This document shows positions 1 through 9,334 of a DNA stretch of 64,000 nucleotides, one piece after another (positions within the stretch are counted from its first letter, which is position 1; each line of letters starts with the position of its first letter). The notes under the pieces were generated by a model that did no database searches, was not told where the DNA came from, and saw only the letters and a program-made list of their open reading frames with translations. Origin of the DNA: Bacillus xiapuensis (lineage in GTDB: Bacteria > Bacillota > Bacilli > Bacillales > Domibacillaceae). The position numbers were made by a program, and so were the translations under genes. The stretch is taken from NCBI RefSeq assembly GCF_002797355.1, contig NZ_KZ454939.1, positions 1,831,828 to 1,895,827 on the forward strand, in the 5' to 3' direction.

Positions 1-167
1 TCAATGGCGGCTTCTTCTGTTCCGTAGGTCCACATTCTTGTTCCGCCCAGTGCAGGTCCGAGCGTTGTATCATGGATGGCAATGATCGCTTTTAACCCCG
101 ACGTTTGATCTTGGCAAAAGATCAGCTGCTCATAATCATATGTTTGCATATACTTGAAAATCTCCAC
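1..167 (-). CDS. bcd: Leucine dehydrogenase, N-terminal part (runs off the window)
   Basis: The first 55 codons are present; the rest lies beyond the window edge. The product is the NAD-dependent branched-chain amino acid dehydrogenase that deaminates leucine, valine and isoleucine to 2-keto acids, feeding the bkd pathway. Readable stretches are [18 protein letters not shown] and [13 protein letters not shown], which match the amino end of Bacillus Bcd very closely. The start is GTG at 165-167, preceded by an AGGGGG ribosome binding site. It sits directly downstream of bkdR, with no ptb between them, unlike the B. subtilis order as I recall it. A sigma-54 promoter lies 55 bases upstream. Confidence 0.93.
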   Translation of the reverse strand, partial: MEIFKYMQTYDYEQLIFCQDQTSGLKAIIAIHDTTLGPALGGTRMWTYGTEEAAI

Positions 168-221
168 GATAAATCCCCCTTGTTTTAGCATAGTGTAATA
201 GATTGCATTCATAAACGTTCA

Positions 222-238
222 TGCAACAAGCATGCCAA
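222..238 (-). promoter_or_regulatory. Sigma-54 (SigL) -24/-12 promoter for bcd operon
   Basis: On the minus strand the site reads TTGGCATGCTTGTTGCA. This fits the sigma-54 consensus TGGCACG-N4-TTGC with one mismatch, and the GG and GC dinucleotides are exactly spaced. It lies 55 bases upstream of the bcd start and downstream of bkdR, which encodes a sigma-54 activator. TTGC/GCAA-rich sequence at 289-325, at the 3' end of bkdR, could be the activator site, but that is only a guess. Confidence 0.85.
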
Positions 239-317
239 TGCCACCAACATGAAAACGCTTTATTTATCATTGTCTTCCCTGCATTTTTTTGCAAATCATC
301 CATAAATTGCACGCATA

Positions 318-2375
318 TTATTGCAAGTTATATTTTTCCAATTTATAGTATAAACTGCGAATAGAAATACCCAGCTGTTTAGCAGCAGCCGTTTTGTTGC
401 CATGGTGTCTTTTAAGCGCAGACTGTATGACCGCTTTTTCGTAGCTTGCCATTCTTTCCTGCAGACTGAGTCCTGACTCTTCAGCTTCTTTCCTTTCAAA
501 AGCTGGAGCCGTGCAAATTTCCGGCTGATGTTCCAGCAGCTGCAAGGCATCCGCATCAATCAGCTTCTCGTTATATGTAGTAAAGATCATAGCTCTTCCT
601 AATACGTTCTCCAACTCACGAACATTTCCCGGCCAATGATAAGCCGTCAGCCTCTTCAAGGCATCCGGTGTTAGCCCTTCTATATTCCTGCCGTAATCTT
701 GGTTGAGTTTAATGAGCAAGTGCTCGCTTAACAGCGGAAGATCTCCTTTTCTTTTTCTAAGAGGAGGAATATGAATTGGCACGCGGTTCAGACGATAATA
801 TAAATCCTCGCGAAAACGGCCTTCTGCCATGCTTTTTTCCAAATTGACATTGGTGGCCGCAATCACACGAACGTTAATGGCAATCGGTTTCGTGCCTCCA
901 ACCCGAACGATCTCTTTTTCCTGCAGTACCCGCAATAATTTAACTTGAGTGTTGGCGCTTAATTCACCGATCTCATCAAGGAAAATACTGCCGTTGTTTG
1001 CTTCCTCAAAGAGCCCTCGTTTCCCTCCGCGGCGCGCTCCAGAAAACGCGCCTTCTTCATAACCAAACAGCTCGCTTTCCAATAATGATTCGGAAAGCGC
1101 TCCGCAATTGACGCGAATAAATTTATTGTAGCGGCGGTCGCTGGCAGTATGAATCGCATGGGCAAATAATTCTTTTCCAGTCCCGGACTCTCCCCGAAGC
1201 AGCACAGTCGCCGGTGTGTTTGCCCCAACCTTTGCTTGCTCAATAGCGATTTTCATCTCTTCGGAATTGCCGATGATGTCCTCAAATGAATATTTCGCCT
1301 CCAGCGTCCGGATGATTTGCCTAGCTCTATTCAGCTCCTTTGTTAAAGCCTGAATCTCTGTTAAATCATGAATCACGCCGACGCTGCCTTTCAGTTGGCC
1401 ATCAACAATGATAGGCGCCACATTGACTACGACCTCTCTTTTTTTCGGGCCTACATACATCTTTACTCCGCGCACCGGACGTTTCGATTTCAATACTTGC
1501 AGATGAACGCTCTCCCCTTCAGATATATCAATTGTGGCTGGCTTTCCGATGACTTCTTCTTTGCAAAGCCCCGTCAAGCGGGTGTATGCCGGATTAATTA
1601 GCAATCCCCTTCCCGTTTCATCCACGACCGAAATCGCATCATCACTAGAGAAAATAATAGCTTCCAACATCGTTTGGATTTCCTTTAAATTCGTCACTTC
1701 AGCCGCCAAATTCAATACTTCTGTAATATCCTTAAACACAGCAAACGCGCCGATCACTTCACCTTCCTGTGTGATCATCGGAATGCGGGAGGTGATGATT
1801 TTTCTGCCGGCGGCCAGCTGATGCTCCTGATTGACTTCTGCCCGCTTTGTTCTCATTACAATGGCCAGCCTGCTCGCCGGAATAATATCCTGGATGTGCC
1901 GGCCGAGGGCTTCATGCTTTTTCATTCCAATGATTTGCTCAGCGCTTTTATTATATAAAATAATATTTTCTGTATGATCCACAACCACCATGCCTTCGTC
2001 CGTCGATTCAAAAATTACATCATACTGATGCGATTGCCGGCTTAAGCGAGTGATTAGCTCCTCCTTTTGTTTAAGAAGCTGGGCTAATAAAAAAGCGACG
2101 TTTCCCGGTATGACGGTTGCCCAATAAGCAACCCGGCTGACTTCAGCAAACACGGTGTCATCATTCGTCACCTCAATAATTAAATCAGGCTTCTGCTTCA
2201 TAAATATCCGCCAATCGCTGCCTGTAGGAATTCCCAAGCTCTCCGCCAAAAGGATCCCAGCAGCTTTCTGATTAGGGTCAGCTACAGCCAGCACTTTCGT
2301 CAGCCGTATATCCTGCAAAATCTCTAACACCGTAAACCCGCCTTGCCCGCCACCGATAATCAATACCGTTTGCAT
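318..2375 (-). CDS. bkdR: BkdR, sigma-54-dependent activator of branched-chain amino acid catabolism
   Basis: This 685-residue enhancer-binding protein is expected to activate sigma-54 transcription of the downstream bcd/bkd genes. An N-terminal Rossmann-like stretch (GGGQGG, residues 8-13) is followed by two PAS domains (about 118-225 and 235-345). The AAA+ domain has Walker A GESGTGKE (about 395-402) and the sigma-54 contact loop GAFSGA, where Ser replaces the usual Thr. A Fis-type HTH ([20 protein letters not shown]) closes the protein. I chose ATG at 2373-2375 because GGAGGTGGGG precedes it at good spacing; a longer frame to 2453 has no such site. The target promoter lies just downstream. 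Confidence 0.93.
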   Translation of the reverse strand: MQTVLIIGGGQGGFTVLEILQDIRLTKVLAVADPNQKAAGILLAESLGIPTGSDWRIFMKQKPDLIIEVTNDDTVFAEVSRVAYWATVIPGNVAFLLAQLLKQKEELITRLSRQSHQYDVIFESTDEGMVVVDHTENIILYNKSAEQIIGMKKHEALGRHIQDIIPASRLAIVMRTKRAEVNQEHQLAAGRKIITSRIPMITQEGEVIGAFAVFKDITEVLNLAAEVTNLKEIQTMLEAIIFSSDDAISVVDETGRGLLINPAYTRLTGLCKEEVIGKPATIDISEGESVHLQVLKSKRPVRGVKMYVGPKKREVVVNVAPIIVDGQLKGSVGVIHDLTEIQALTKELNRARQIIRTLEAKYSFEDIIGNSEEMKIAIEQAKVGANTPATVLLRGESGTGKELFAHAIHTASDRRYNKFIRVNCGALSESLLESELFGYEEGAFSGARRGGKRGLFEEANNGSIFLDEIGELSANTQVKLLRVLQEKEIVRVGGTKPIAINVRVIAATNVNLEKSMAEGRFREDLYYRLNRVPIHIPPLRKRKGDLPLLSEHLLIKLNQDYGRNIEGLTPDALKRLTAYHWPGNVRELENVLGRAMIFTTYNEKLIDADALQLLEHQPEICTAPAFERKEAEESGLSLQERMASYEKAVIQSALKRHHGNKTAAAKQLGISIRSLYYKLEKYNLQ

Positions 2376-2490
2376 TTCCCCACCTCCGCTCTGTGCAGAA
2401 TCTTGCACACATCTATTGTAAACTTGTTGCCCGCTACTTGACAAATTTAACATGTAGAGTATGATTTTTGTGAGTAAGCATTAAAGGGGT

Positions 2491-2730
2491 ATGCGAATGG
2501 TCCGAATTCTTGCATTATTAGTATTAGTCATTCCGGGTATTCTTGCAGGGCTGGGAATTAAATTGATGAGGGATATGCTGTTTGGCATTTTACAGCCGCC
2601 GTTTCCGTTTCTTTGGCTGCAATTTATGACCGGAATGTTCTTATTTATTGGAGGTCTCGGCTTTATAGGCGGCTTTATTTTCCGAAGAGACAGAAAAAAC
2701 AACCGGGTTCAGGATCGCTTTAAAAACTGA
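2491..2730 (+). CDS. yqzF: YqzF-like DUF2627 small membrane protein
   Basis: The 79-residue protein has two hydrophobic segments (about residues 4-25 and 42-63) and a basic tail, FRRDRKNNRVQDRFKN. It fits the DUF2627/YqzF family, whose function is unknown. It is divergent from bkdR, the same neighbourhood as in B. subtilis. AAAGGGG lies directly before the first ATG. A second in-frame ATG at 2497 has better spacing and may be the true start. Confidence 0.8.
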   Translation: MRMVRILALLVLVIPGILAGLGIKLMRDMLFGILQPPFPFLWLQFMTGMFLFIGGLGFIGGFIFRRDRKNNRVQDRFKN

Positions 2731-2762
2731 TTCTTCTCCTTATTCATTGAAATGGAATTGCC

Positions 2763-2818
2763 AAAAAGGCTCGCCATATAGTCTCTAGATCTATCTAAGA
2801 CAGGAGGCGAGCTTTTTT
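2763..2818 (+). terminator. Rho-independent terminator between convergent yqzF and yqiK
   Basis: GCTCGCC at 2769-2775 pairs with GGCGAGC at 2806-2812. The stem is flanked by an A run on the left and a T run on the right, so it could work in both directions. The 30-base loop holds a smaller GTCT/AGAC hairpin. The yqiK stop codon overlaps the T run. Confidence 0.8.
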
Positions 2819-3563
2819 ATGAAGTTGGGAAGTGGCTTGGCGCCTGCTGGCGAATGCGTACTGCCTTTTGCGGATCATCAGTGAAAAAGCCAGAGCATTG
2901 ATGAGCGATCAGCCACTTCATTTGCTTTTCCTTATTGATGGTATAGGGGCGGACATGAATGCCCGAGGCAAGCGACGAAGCAATCATTTTCTTCGTCACC
3001 GTTCGCACATTAGGATGAATGGCTTTCGCTTGAATCGCTGCAGCATACTTCCAAGGCATATACAGGCGGGAAGAATACAAAGCAGCCGTTTCAAGATCGG
3101 GTGCCAGCCGGTGAACCTTGGTCAGGGAATAATGGTTGAACGAGGAGATGATCACCCGTTCCTCGTAGCGGTAGCGGCGAATCAGCCGAATTACTTTCTC
3201 CTCCATCCCTTGATAAGGGAATCGATTATTTTTCAATTCAATATTGCATAGCAGGCCGTTGCCTCTCATCCATTCAAACACTTGCTGCAAAGAAGGGATG
3301 CCTGGCGGATGAACCAGTGATGGAAACTTATACGAAGCATGCAGCTGCCGGATCTCTTCCCAGAGCCAGTCTTTCACATATCCTTTTCCATTGGTTGTAC
3401 GGTCAAGCTTTTCATCATGAATCACAGCTAAACAGCCGTCTCTCGTTAACTGCACATCCAGCTCAATTCCATCCGCGGATGCTTCTTCAGCCAATTGAAA
3501 GGAGAGCATCGTGTTTTCCGGTGCGGCAGCCGAGTAGCCGCGGTGCGCGAAGATCAGTGTCAT
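2817..3563 (-). CDS. yqiK: Glycerophosphodiester phosphodiesterase (YqiK-like)
   Basis: The 248-residue GDPD-family enzyme should hydrolyse glycerophosphodiesters to glycerol-3-phosphate and an alcohol. Family signatures are HRGYSAAAPENT near residue 7, the metal ligands E-L-D (IELDVQLT) and the second histidine in VIHDEKLDRTTNG. The carboxyl end keeps the barrel strand motif GFFTDDP. No signal peptide is visible, so it is probably cytoplasmic. The ATG overlaps the stop of a possible 34-codon frame that follows spo0A, and the preceding ribosome site is weak, which suggests coupling to the upstream transcript. Confidence 0.88.
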   Translation of the reverse strand: MTLIFAHRGYSAAAPENTMLSFQLAEEASADGIELDVQLTRDGCLAVIHDEKLDRTTNGKGYVKDWLWEEIRQLHASYKFPSLVHPPGIPSLQQVFEWMRGNGLLCNIELKNNRFPYQGMEEKVIRLIRRYRYEERVIISSFNHYSLTKVHRLAPDLETAALYSSRLYMPWKYAAAIQAKAIHPNVRTVTKKMIASSLASGIHVRPYTINKEKQMKWLIAHQCSGFFTDDPQKAVRIRQQAPSHFPTS

Positions 3564-3664
3564 GTAACCGCAACCCCATCCATTAAATCTGTACAGAAAT
3601 TCCGCATCACGGCGCTGTCCTGCCGCTCATAGCCGCTTAATTTCGCGACTCCTATCCCTTTCAA
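3560..3664 (-). CDS. Possible 34-aa coupled ORF between spo0A and yqiK
   Basis: A frame starting TTG inside the spo0A stop (TTGA overlap) runs 34 codons and ends at a TGA that overlaps the yqiK ATG (ATGA overlap). Readable residues include [18 protein letters not shown] do not recognise it. There is no clear ribosome site and 34 open codons can occur by chance. The support is only the double overlap, typical of translational coupling. It may equally be non-coding spacer. Confidence 0.25.
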   Translation of the reverse strand: MKGIGVAKLSGYERQDSAVMRNFCTDLMDGVAVT

Positions 3665-4449
3665 GATGCTTTATGTTCTAATCGCAGCTTATCCGCGACC
3701 ATCGCAATAAACTCGGAATTGGTCGGCTTGGCTTTCGTCATGGAAACCGTATAACCGAATAAAGTAGAAATCGAGTCGATGTTTCCGCGGCTCCAAGCAA
3801 CTTCAATAGCGTGGCGGATCGCCCGCTCGACTCTGCTGGCAGTTGTATTATATTTTTTGGCAATATCAGGGTAAAGCACCTTCGTGATCGAACCGAGCAG
3901 TTCAATATCGTTATACACCATGGAAATGGCTTCCCGTAAATACAGATATCCCTTGATATGCGCGGGCACGCCAATTTCATGAATGATGCTTGTAATGCTT
4001 GCATCGAGATTCACTGATTTTTTTTCAGGGGAATTCACAATTGAATTGGCAGAGCGCTGCGCAGTCTGGTGTTCGGATCCGCCGACTTGACGTATATGGG
4101 ATACTAAGCTCTCCATATCAAATGGCTTAAGCATGAAATAAGAAGCTCCCAGCTCCACTGCTTTTTTCGTGACATCTTCTTGCCCGAATGCTGTCAGCAT
4201 AATGACATTCGGCATTGGAGACAAATCGATGCTTCTCATCTTTTCCAGCACAGCCAGCCCATCCACATGAGGCATGATGATATCAAGGATCAGCACTTCA
4301 GGACGCGCCTCGGAAAGCAATTCTAAGCATTCTTGGCCGTTATTTGCTTTAGCGACGACTTCCATGTCTTCCTGCGATGATATATATTCTTCGAGCAGTT
4401 TAACCAGCTCACGATTATCATCCACAATAGCCACTTTTATCTTTTTCAA
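3661..4449 (-). CDS. spo0A: Spo0A, master regulator of sporulation
   Basis: The 262-residue response regulator controls entry into sporulation. The receiver domain (about residues 1-125) has the acidic pocket DDNREL, the phosphoacceptor aspartate in LVLDIIMPH-type context (here [13 protein letters not shown]) and the LTAFGQED switch region. After a variable linker comes the DNA-binding effector domain, near-identical to B. subtilis ([38 protein letters not shown]). I chose the TTG at 4447-4449: GAGGAGGAG lies 6 bases upstream and it gives the family amino terminus KKIKV. The neighbouring spoIVB is the conserved partner. A 0A box and a sigma-H-like promoter lie upstream. Confidence 0.97.
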   Translation of the reverse strand: MKKIKVAIVDDNRELVKLLEEYISSQEDMEVVAKANNGQECLELLSEARPEVLILDIIMPHVDGLAVLEKMRSIDLSPMPNVIMLTAFGQEDVTKKAVELGASYFMLKPFDMESLVSHIRQVGGSEHQTAQRSANSIVNSPEKKSVNLDASITSIIHEIGVPAHIKGYLYLREAISMVYNDIELLGSITKVLYPDIAKKYNTTASRVERAIRHAIEVAWSRGNIDSISTLFGYTVSMTKAKPTNSEFIAMVADKLRLEHKAS

Positions 4450-4499
4450 AAGAAACTCCTCCTCAATCAATTCTTCCTTTATAAGTCCATACTAGAGAT

Positions 4500-4528
4500 T
4501 CTTTCGACAAAGCGATATGAATTCCTTT
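4500..4528 (-). promoter_or_regulatory. Candidate spo0A promoter region with 0A box
   Basis: On the minus strand TGTCGAA (4503-4509) is a perfect Spo0A-binding 0A box, about 54 bases before the start codon. AAAGGAATT (4520-4528) fits the sigma-H -35 consensus, and GTCGAAAGA (4500-4508), 11 bases on, is a weaker -10. A second, one-mismatch box lies near 4579-4586. Autoregulation through 0A boxes plus sigma-H is known for B. subtilis spo0A. Confidence 0.55.
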
Positions 4529-4676
4529 AATTTCCCCTCTTTTTCTTGTACATATTTTTTTCCTTATTTTTCTGTTTTTTTCGACGAGTTTCTAAAATAT
4601 GAGCCTTCCGGCAGCAAATGTTCTTTCCTGCCGCGCTAATGATAAGGAGAACAAAGCAGCTGTAACTCCTTTGTAA

Positions 4677-4719
4677 CCGGCAGCTAAATGTCTGAACGAA
4701 GCGGGCATTTAGCTGCCGG
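4677..4719. repeat. Perfect 14-bp inverted repeat upstream of spo0A
   Basis: CCGGCAGCTAAATG (4677-4690) is followed after 15 bases by its exact complement (4706-4719). There is no T run on either strand, so it is not a standard terminator. It lies between the spoIVB terminator and the spo0A promoter. Apart from this hairpin, that terminator and the 0A/sigma-H sites, I see nothing in 4450-4818. Confidence 0.7.
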
Positions 4720-4790
4720 GATCCCCCGCTTAAACCTTTGCTTTCCTTTCAATTCTTGAAGCGAAAGATAAAGGCAGCTTTATACAGGAC

Positions 4791-4820
4791 AAAAAAAACA
4801 AGCGAAAAACTCGCTTGTTC
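4791..4820 (-). terminator. spoIVB terminator
   Basis: On the minus strand AACAAGCGA pairs with TCGCTTGTT around a short loop and is followed by eight T residues. It starts at the spoIVB stop codon. Confidence 0.9.
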
Positions 4821-6021
4821 AACTTGCTGCTTTTTCATTCGCATGTTTCAATGGAATTCCCGCTTCATTTAACATCCACTCAATGTGAACGCCGTAGCCT
4901 GAAGTGGGGTCGTTGACAAATACATGGGTGACAGCACCGATGACTTTGTTGTTTTGAATGATCGGGCTGCCGCTCATTCCTTGAACAATGCCACCCGTTC
5001 GGTCAAGCAGCCTAGGGTCGGTTATTTTGATGACCATTCCTTTTGTAGCTGGATATTTCTGCGGAATTGTGCTGACGATTTCAATATCAAACCATTCCAC
5101 TTTTTCTCCCTCAACGACTGTCATAATCTTAGCCGGCCCTTCTTTCACTTCATGGGACAAGGCCACTGGATAGGATCGGCTGACAAGACCATTGGAGAGA
5201 GGTTTTTTTAATCGCCCGAAGATGCCGTAGGAGCTGTTGGTGCGAATATCGCCAATCTCCTGGTTACCCGTGGAAAACTGCGCCAGCTTTTCCCCCGGAT
5301 TTCCATGGCGTCCTTTTTCAATGGAAGTGACGGTTGATTTAACAATTTCACCGTCCTCAACAATGATTGGCTTTTTTGTATCGACATCAGCAATCACATG
5401 CCCCAAGGCTCCATACTTTTTTGATTGGGGTTCATAAAATGTCAAGGTTCCAATTCCTGCTGCTGAATCGCGGATGTACAGTCCCAGCTTATATGTTTGT
5501 TCTTTTTTATCCTTAAGCGGCAACAGATTCGTTTCAAATACTTTCTTGTCGCGGCGAACGGCCACGCGCAGTGGTTTTTCTTTATGAGCTGCTTTCACAA
5601 ATGTTCCGATATCCGCCATCTTTTCAACGGTTTGTCCATTGATTTTCGTAATGATATCTCCCACTTGAATGCCTGCCTTTTCCCCTGGGGATTGTTTGCC
5701 CTCTTTCGAATCGACAAGATGGTGCCCGACGACGAGAACACCGACTGAGCTCATTTTAATTCCTATAGACTGCCCGCCCGGAATCACTCTTATGTCTCGA
5801 ATAGCCGACGCTTTTTCCTTTTTTAGCGGAAAACCGGCTAGCTCCAGCAGTTTTTCTTCTTTGGCAACGTTGGATCCCGTAACGGTCAGCACGCTGTCTT
5901 TATCAGTGGCCAGAGCAGAGATAGACGGAATGAACGAGGCAAGCATGAAGCATAATAAAATGGAAACAAGGAGAATTCCACCAGTGGTTTTGCTAAGTTT
6001 ATTCTTTTTCAAACCGTTCAC
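4819..6021 (-). CDS. spoIVB: SpoIVB serine peptidase, forespore-to-mother-cell signal
   Basis: The 400-residue S55-family peptidase is made in the forespore and cleaves SpoIVFA, releasing pro-sigma-K processing (established for B. subtilis). An N-terminal membrane anchor (about 14-36) precedes a PDZ domain (about 100-185, [10 protein letters not shown]...[17 protein letters not shown]). The peptidase domain contains [13 protein letters not shown], the histidine region YGALGHVI and the nucleophile motif GMSGSPI (about 348-354). GTG at 6019-6021 lies very close to its AGGAG site; TTG three codons on is an alternative. It is transcribed toward spo0A but separated from it by its own terminator. 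Confidence 0.96.
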   Translation of the reverse strand: MNGLKKNKLSKTTGGILLVSILLCFMLASFIPSISALATDKDSVLTVTGSNVAKEEKLLELAGFPLKKEKASAIRDIRVIPGGQSIGIKMSSVGVLVVGHHLVDSKEGKQSPGEKAGIQVGDIITKINGQTVEKMADIGTFVKAAHKEKPLRVAVRRDKKVFETNLLPLKDKKEQTYKLGLYIRDSAAGIGTLTFYEPQSKKYGALGHVIADVDTKKPIIVEDGEIVKSTVTSIEKGRHGNPGEKLAQFSTGNQEIGDIRTNSSYGIFGRLKKPLSNGLVSRSYPVALSHEVKEGPAKIMTVVEGEKVEWFDIEIVSTIPQKYPATKGMVIKITDPRLLDRTGGIVQGMSGSPIIQNNKVIGAVTHVFVNDPTSGYGVHIEWMLNEAGIPLKHANEKAAS

Positions 6022-6149
6022 TCTCCTCGCTTCGAATCAGCCGCATTAATTGGGCCGTACATTTACTTTTTCCTTGAAGAACCTCATTTATTACGAAATT
6101 TGCTCCCATCCTTGGAGAGTAAAAGGCGAAATGCCAATGGAATCAACGG

Positions 6150-6177
6150 CAAAACCGCCAACGGCTGTCAGCGGTTT
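6150..6177 (-). terminator. Probable recN terminator
   Basis: On the minus strand AAACCGC and GCGGTTT pair around a 12-base loop, followed by a short T-rich stretch. It lies just after the recN stop. The T run is weak. Confidence 0.5.
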
Positions 6178-6189
6178 AAAGTAATGAAG

Positions 6190-7893
6190 CTATTTTAAAG
6201 AAGCAGCAAGCTCCAGCAGTTCTTTTGCGTGCTGCTTTGTTAAATCTGTCATTTCTACTCCGGAGATCATCCGGCCGATTTCTTTAATTTTTTCTTCATT
6301 TTCCAACGGTTTTACAAACGTTTTGGTGCGGCCGCCAGTCATCTCTTTGGAAATGTATAAATGGGTATCAGCCATGGCTGCCACTTGCGGCAAATGGCTG
6401 ATGCAAAGCACTTGTGAATGGACGGCTATCTGATAAATCTTTTCACCTATAGCTTGCGCCACCCGGCCGCTGACGCCTGTGTCCACCTCATCAAAAATAA
6501 TCGAGGTAACTCCCTGATGCTTGGAGAAGATGGTCTTCATCGCCAGCATCATTCTAGACAGTTCTCCACCGGAAGCCACTTTAGATAACGGCTTCAGCGG
6601 TTCTCCCGGATTGGTGGAGATGTAAAACTCTATGTCATCAAGACCATCTCTTCTGATGACCGGTCTTTCGTGTGCACTCTTTTCTCCATCTGCATGGAAC
6701 TCAACGGAAAACACCGTCTTGTCCATATACAGCTGCTTGAGCTCCTGATGAACGGCCTTCATCAGTTTCTTTGCCGCTTGTTTACGCAAATAGCTGAGCT
6801 GCTGGCCTTCAAGCAATAAATCCTTTTTATACGCGTTCAATTCTGTTTGCATTTTCTCTAAATGCGTTTCCTTATTCATCAGCGTATCAATCTCTTCTTC
6901 AATCTCGGCGCCGTATTCAATGATCTCCTCAATGGTTTGCCCGTATTTTCTCTTTAATTGATTGATTTCATTTAGCCGTGTTTCAATTACATTTAAACGA
7001 TCCGGATCGAATTCTAATTCGTCCAAAGCAGAGCTCGTTTGACGGGCAGCATCCTCAAGCGCATAGAAGCTTTCCGATACTGCCTCATAAACCGGGCGGT
7101 ATTGGGGGTCAATTTCTGCTGCGGTTTCTAACTGATTCATGGCAAGTCCGACCCAGTCGAGCCCCTTCCCTTCTTCTTGCAAGGCAGAATAGCTTGTTTG
7201 CATGGACTCATAAAGCTTTCCAAAATTGCTGAGCTTCCGCTTTTCCTCCGAAAGCTCTTCATCTTCATTCAGCTTCAGTTCAGCTTTTTGGATTTCACCG
7301 AGCTGAAACTGCAGCAAATCAAGACGCTGAGCCATCTGCTGCTCATTTTCAGTGAGCTGGCGAATCATTTTTGCTGCGTTTTCATAACGCTTATAAACTT
7401 CTTCATAATTCTTCTTTGCCTGCATAACTTCTTGTCCGCCAAATTGATCAAGCAAACGCAAGTGCCGATGGGAATCCATCAGCTCCTGATGCTCATGCTG
7501 GCCGTGAATATCTACTAAAGTCGCCCCAATTTCCCGGAGAATAGCAATCGTTACCAGCTTGCCGTTCACGCGGCAAACACTCTTGCCATTCGCGGAAATT
7601 TCGCGGCGGATTACAACCATCTCTTCTTCAATCTCAATGCCGAAATTTTTTGCTTTCTGAACACAAGGGTGGCTGTCGCTTTCCAGAATAAACAGCCCCT
7701 CGATCTCGGACTTTTTTTCCCCATGCCGTACAAACTCAGCGGATCCGCGCCCGCCCGCCAGCAAATGAACGGCATCGATAATGATGGACTTGCCGGCCCC
7801 GGTTTCACCTGTTAACACGGTCAGCCCCTTTTCCAAAGACACATTTAATTCTTCAATGATGGCAAAATTGCGTATGGATAATTCCTGTAGCAA
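6190..7893 (-). CDS. recN: DNA repair protein RecN
   Basis: The 567-residue SMC-like ATPase acts early in recombinational repair of double-strand breaks. Walker A GETGAGKS lies near residue 30. A long central coiled coil (about 160-370) is followed by the ABC signature ASGGELSRMMLA, Walker B IIFDEVDTGVSG and a C-terminal H-loop CISHLPQVAAM. The start is TTG at 7891-7893 with GGGGTGAG upstream; the amino terminus LQELSIRNFAIIEEL is typical. It follows ahrC by 17 bases and is probably cotranscribed with it, an arrangement common in Bacilli. Confidence 0.96.
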   Translation of the reverse strand: MLQELSIRNFAIIEELNVSLEKGLTVLTGETGAGKSIIIDAVHLLAGGRGSAEFVRHGEKKSEIEGLFILESDSHPCVQKAKNFGIEIEEEMVVIRREISANGKSVCRVNGKLVTIAILREIGATLVDIHGQHEHQELMDSHRHLRLLDQFGGQEVMQAKKNYEEVYKRYENAAKMIRQLTENEQQMAQRLDLLQFQLGEIQKAELKLNEDEELSEEKRKLSNFGKLYESMQTSYSALQEEGKGLDWVGLAMNQLETAAEIDPQYRPVYEAVSESFYALEDAARQTSSALDELEFDPDRLNVIETRLNEINQLKRKYGQTIEEIIEYGAEIEEEIDTLMNKETHLEKMQTELNAYKKDLLLEGQQLSYLRKQAAKKLMKAVHQELKQLYMDKTVFSVEFHADGEKSAHERPVIRRDGLDDIEFYISTNPGEPLKPLSKVASGGELSRMMLAMKTIFSKHQGVTSIIFDEVDTGVSGRVAQAIGEKIYQIAVHSQVLCISHLPQVAAMADTHLYISKEMTGGRTKTFVKPLENEEKIKEIGRMISGVEMTDLTKQHAKELLELAASLK

Positions 7894-7910
7894 TGTGTAC
7901 TCACCCCATG

Positions 7911-8360
7911 TTATAGCATTTCTAAAAAGCGCTCAGATACAACAGATGTTTGCTCTGGAGCCCGGCAAATGATTAAGCATGTGTCATCTCCGCATATCGT
8001 TCCCATAATTTCTTCCCAATCCAGATTATCGATTAATGCTCCTACCGCCTGTGCATTTCCCGGAAGTGTTTTCATGACGACAAAGTGACCAGCCGCATCG
8101 ATGCTGACAAAAGCATCAATAAGTGAACGCTTGAGCTTTTGAAGCGGGTTGAAGCGCTGATCGGCCGGCAAGCTGTACTTGTAGCGTCCATCCATCAGCG
8201 GCACCTTCACTAAATGAAGCTCTTTGATGTCGCGTGATACGGTCGCCTGGGTTACATTGTAGCCAAGTGCTTTCAAGCGATCGACTAATTCATCTTGTGT
8301 GTCGATTTCATGATTCGCAATCAGTTCTCTTATTTTAATATGTCGCTGGCCTTTGTTCAT
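7911..8360 (-). CDS. ahrC: Arginine repressor AhrC/ArgR
   Basis: The 149-residue hexameric repressor/activator of arginine metabolism also serves recombination accessory roles in some bacteria. An N-terminal winged helix ([19 protein letters not shown]) is followed by the arginine-binding, hexamerisation domain with the GTICGDDT motif. The length equals B. subtilis AhrC. ATG at 8358-8360 was chosen over an upstream GTG because AAGAGGTG fits it. An ARG-box-like palindrome just upstream suggests autoregulation. Confidence 0.95.
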   Translation of the reverse strand: MNKGQRHIKIRELIANHEIDTQDELVDRLKALGYNVTQATVSRDIKELHLVKVPLMDGRYKYSLPADQRFNPLQKLKRSLIDAFVSIDAAGHFVVMKTLPGNAQAVGALIDNLDWEEIMGTICGDDTCLIICRAPEQTSVVSERFLEML

Positions 8361-8378
8361 TGTCTTCACCTCTTAAAA

Positions 8379-8392
8379 TGTATAAATATACT
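8379..8392. promoter_or_regulatory. ARG-box-like operator upstream of ahrC
   Basis: TGTATAAATATACT matches the ArgR operator pattern TGNAT-W4-ATNCA with one mismatch. It lies 19 bases before the ahrC start. A partly similar AT-rich stretch follows at 8396-8410. Confidence 0.45.
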
Positions 8393-8443
8393 CGAATGTA
8401 CATATAGTATCTTATTTTTTGCTGATTGTATAGCGCACCAAAG

Positions 8444-8490
8444 AAAGGAGACCGCCCAAAAGATGATATTCTGCCGGGCCGTCTCCTTTT
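8444..8490 (-). terminator. Hairpin between tlyA and ahrC
   Basis: AAAGGAGACCGCCC (8444-8457) pairs with 8476-8489 with one mismatch. On the minus strand the T run is short (TTTCTTT), so termination may be partial and ahrC-recN may receive read-through. Confidence 0.6.
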
Positions 8491-8492
8491 GA

Positions 8493-9332
8493 TTATTGCT
8501 TCTTTTTTTGTTTCAATTGTTCGTGCGCTTCCTTCACCACAGCATCAACCGGCAGCAGCAATGAATGACTTTCCGGCTCCTCAGGCTGCTTAGGCCAATG
8601 AAGATGGATCAAAAACTCAATATTGCCGTCGCCTCCCGTGATGGGAGAATAAGATAAGTTTCGAATGCTGTAGCCAAGAGAGTCCGCTAAATCAATGATT
8701 TTCTTTATGACCTGTCTGTGAACGCTGGCTTCTCTTACAATCCCCTTTTTGCCCACTTGCTCCCTTCCCGCTTCAAATTGCGGTTTAATCAGGGCGATGA
8801 CATCGCTTCCCGGCAATAACAATGTTTTCAATACCGGCAATATTAAGGACAGAGAGATAAAAGACACGTCAATCGTGGCAAAGTCAGGGAGTCCGTTTTC
8901 CAAATCATCGGGCGTGACATAACGGAAATTTGTGCGCTCCATAACAACAACCCGCTCATCTTGGCGAAGCTTCCAAGCAAGCTGGTTATATCCGACGTCC
9001 AAAGCGTAGGAAAGCTTGGCTCCATTTTGGAGAGCACAATCCGTAAAGCCTCCTGTCGATGAACCAATATCTATCATCACTTTTCCTTTTACATTCACAT
9101 CAAATTCCTGCAGCGCCTTTTCAAGCTTCAATCCGCCCCGGCTTACATAAGGCATCGTGCTGCCTTTGATTTGCAGCGGCGAATCCACCGGTATCTTCTC
9201 TCCCGGTTTATCAAGACGTTCTTCCTTTGAATAGACAAGACCGGCCATGACAGCACGCTTGGCTTTTTCTCTTGTCTCAGCTAATCCTCTTTCCACTAGC
9301 AAGACATCAATTCGTTCTTTCTTTACTTTCAT
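8493..9332 (-). CDS. yqxC: TlyA-family rRNA (ribose-2'-O) methyltransferase, YqxC
   Basis: The 279-residue protein has an N-terminal S4 RNA-binding domain (about 1-65, RIDVLLVERGLAETREKAKR) followed by a FtsJ-like methyltransferase with SAM motif DIGSSTGGFTD (about residues 90-100). Family members are annotated as hemolysin A or 16S/23S rRNA 2'-O-methyltransferase TlyA; the rRNA role is inferred from homologues. It starts two bases after the dxs stop, so the two are probably coupled. The lysine-rich tail QLKQKKKQ is unremarkable. Confidence 0.92.
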   Translation of the reverse strand: MKVKKERIDVLLVERGLAETREKAKRAVMAGLVYSKEERLDKPGEKIPVDSPLQIKGSTMPYVSRGGLKLEKALQEFDVNVKGKVMIDIGSSTGGFTDCALQNGAKLSYALDVGYNQLAWKLRQDERVVVMERTNFRYVTPDDLENGLPDFATIDVSFISLSLILPVLKTLLLPGSDVIALIKPQFEAGREQVGKKGIVREASVHRQVIKKIIDLADSLGYSIRNLSYSPITGGDGNIEFLIHLHWPKQPEEPESHSLLLPVDAVVKEAHEQLKQKKKQ

Positions 9333-9334
9333 GC

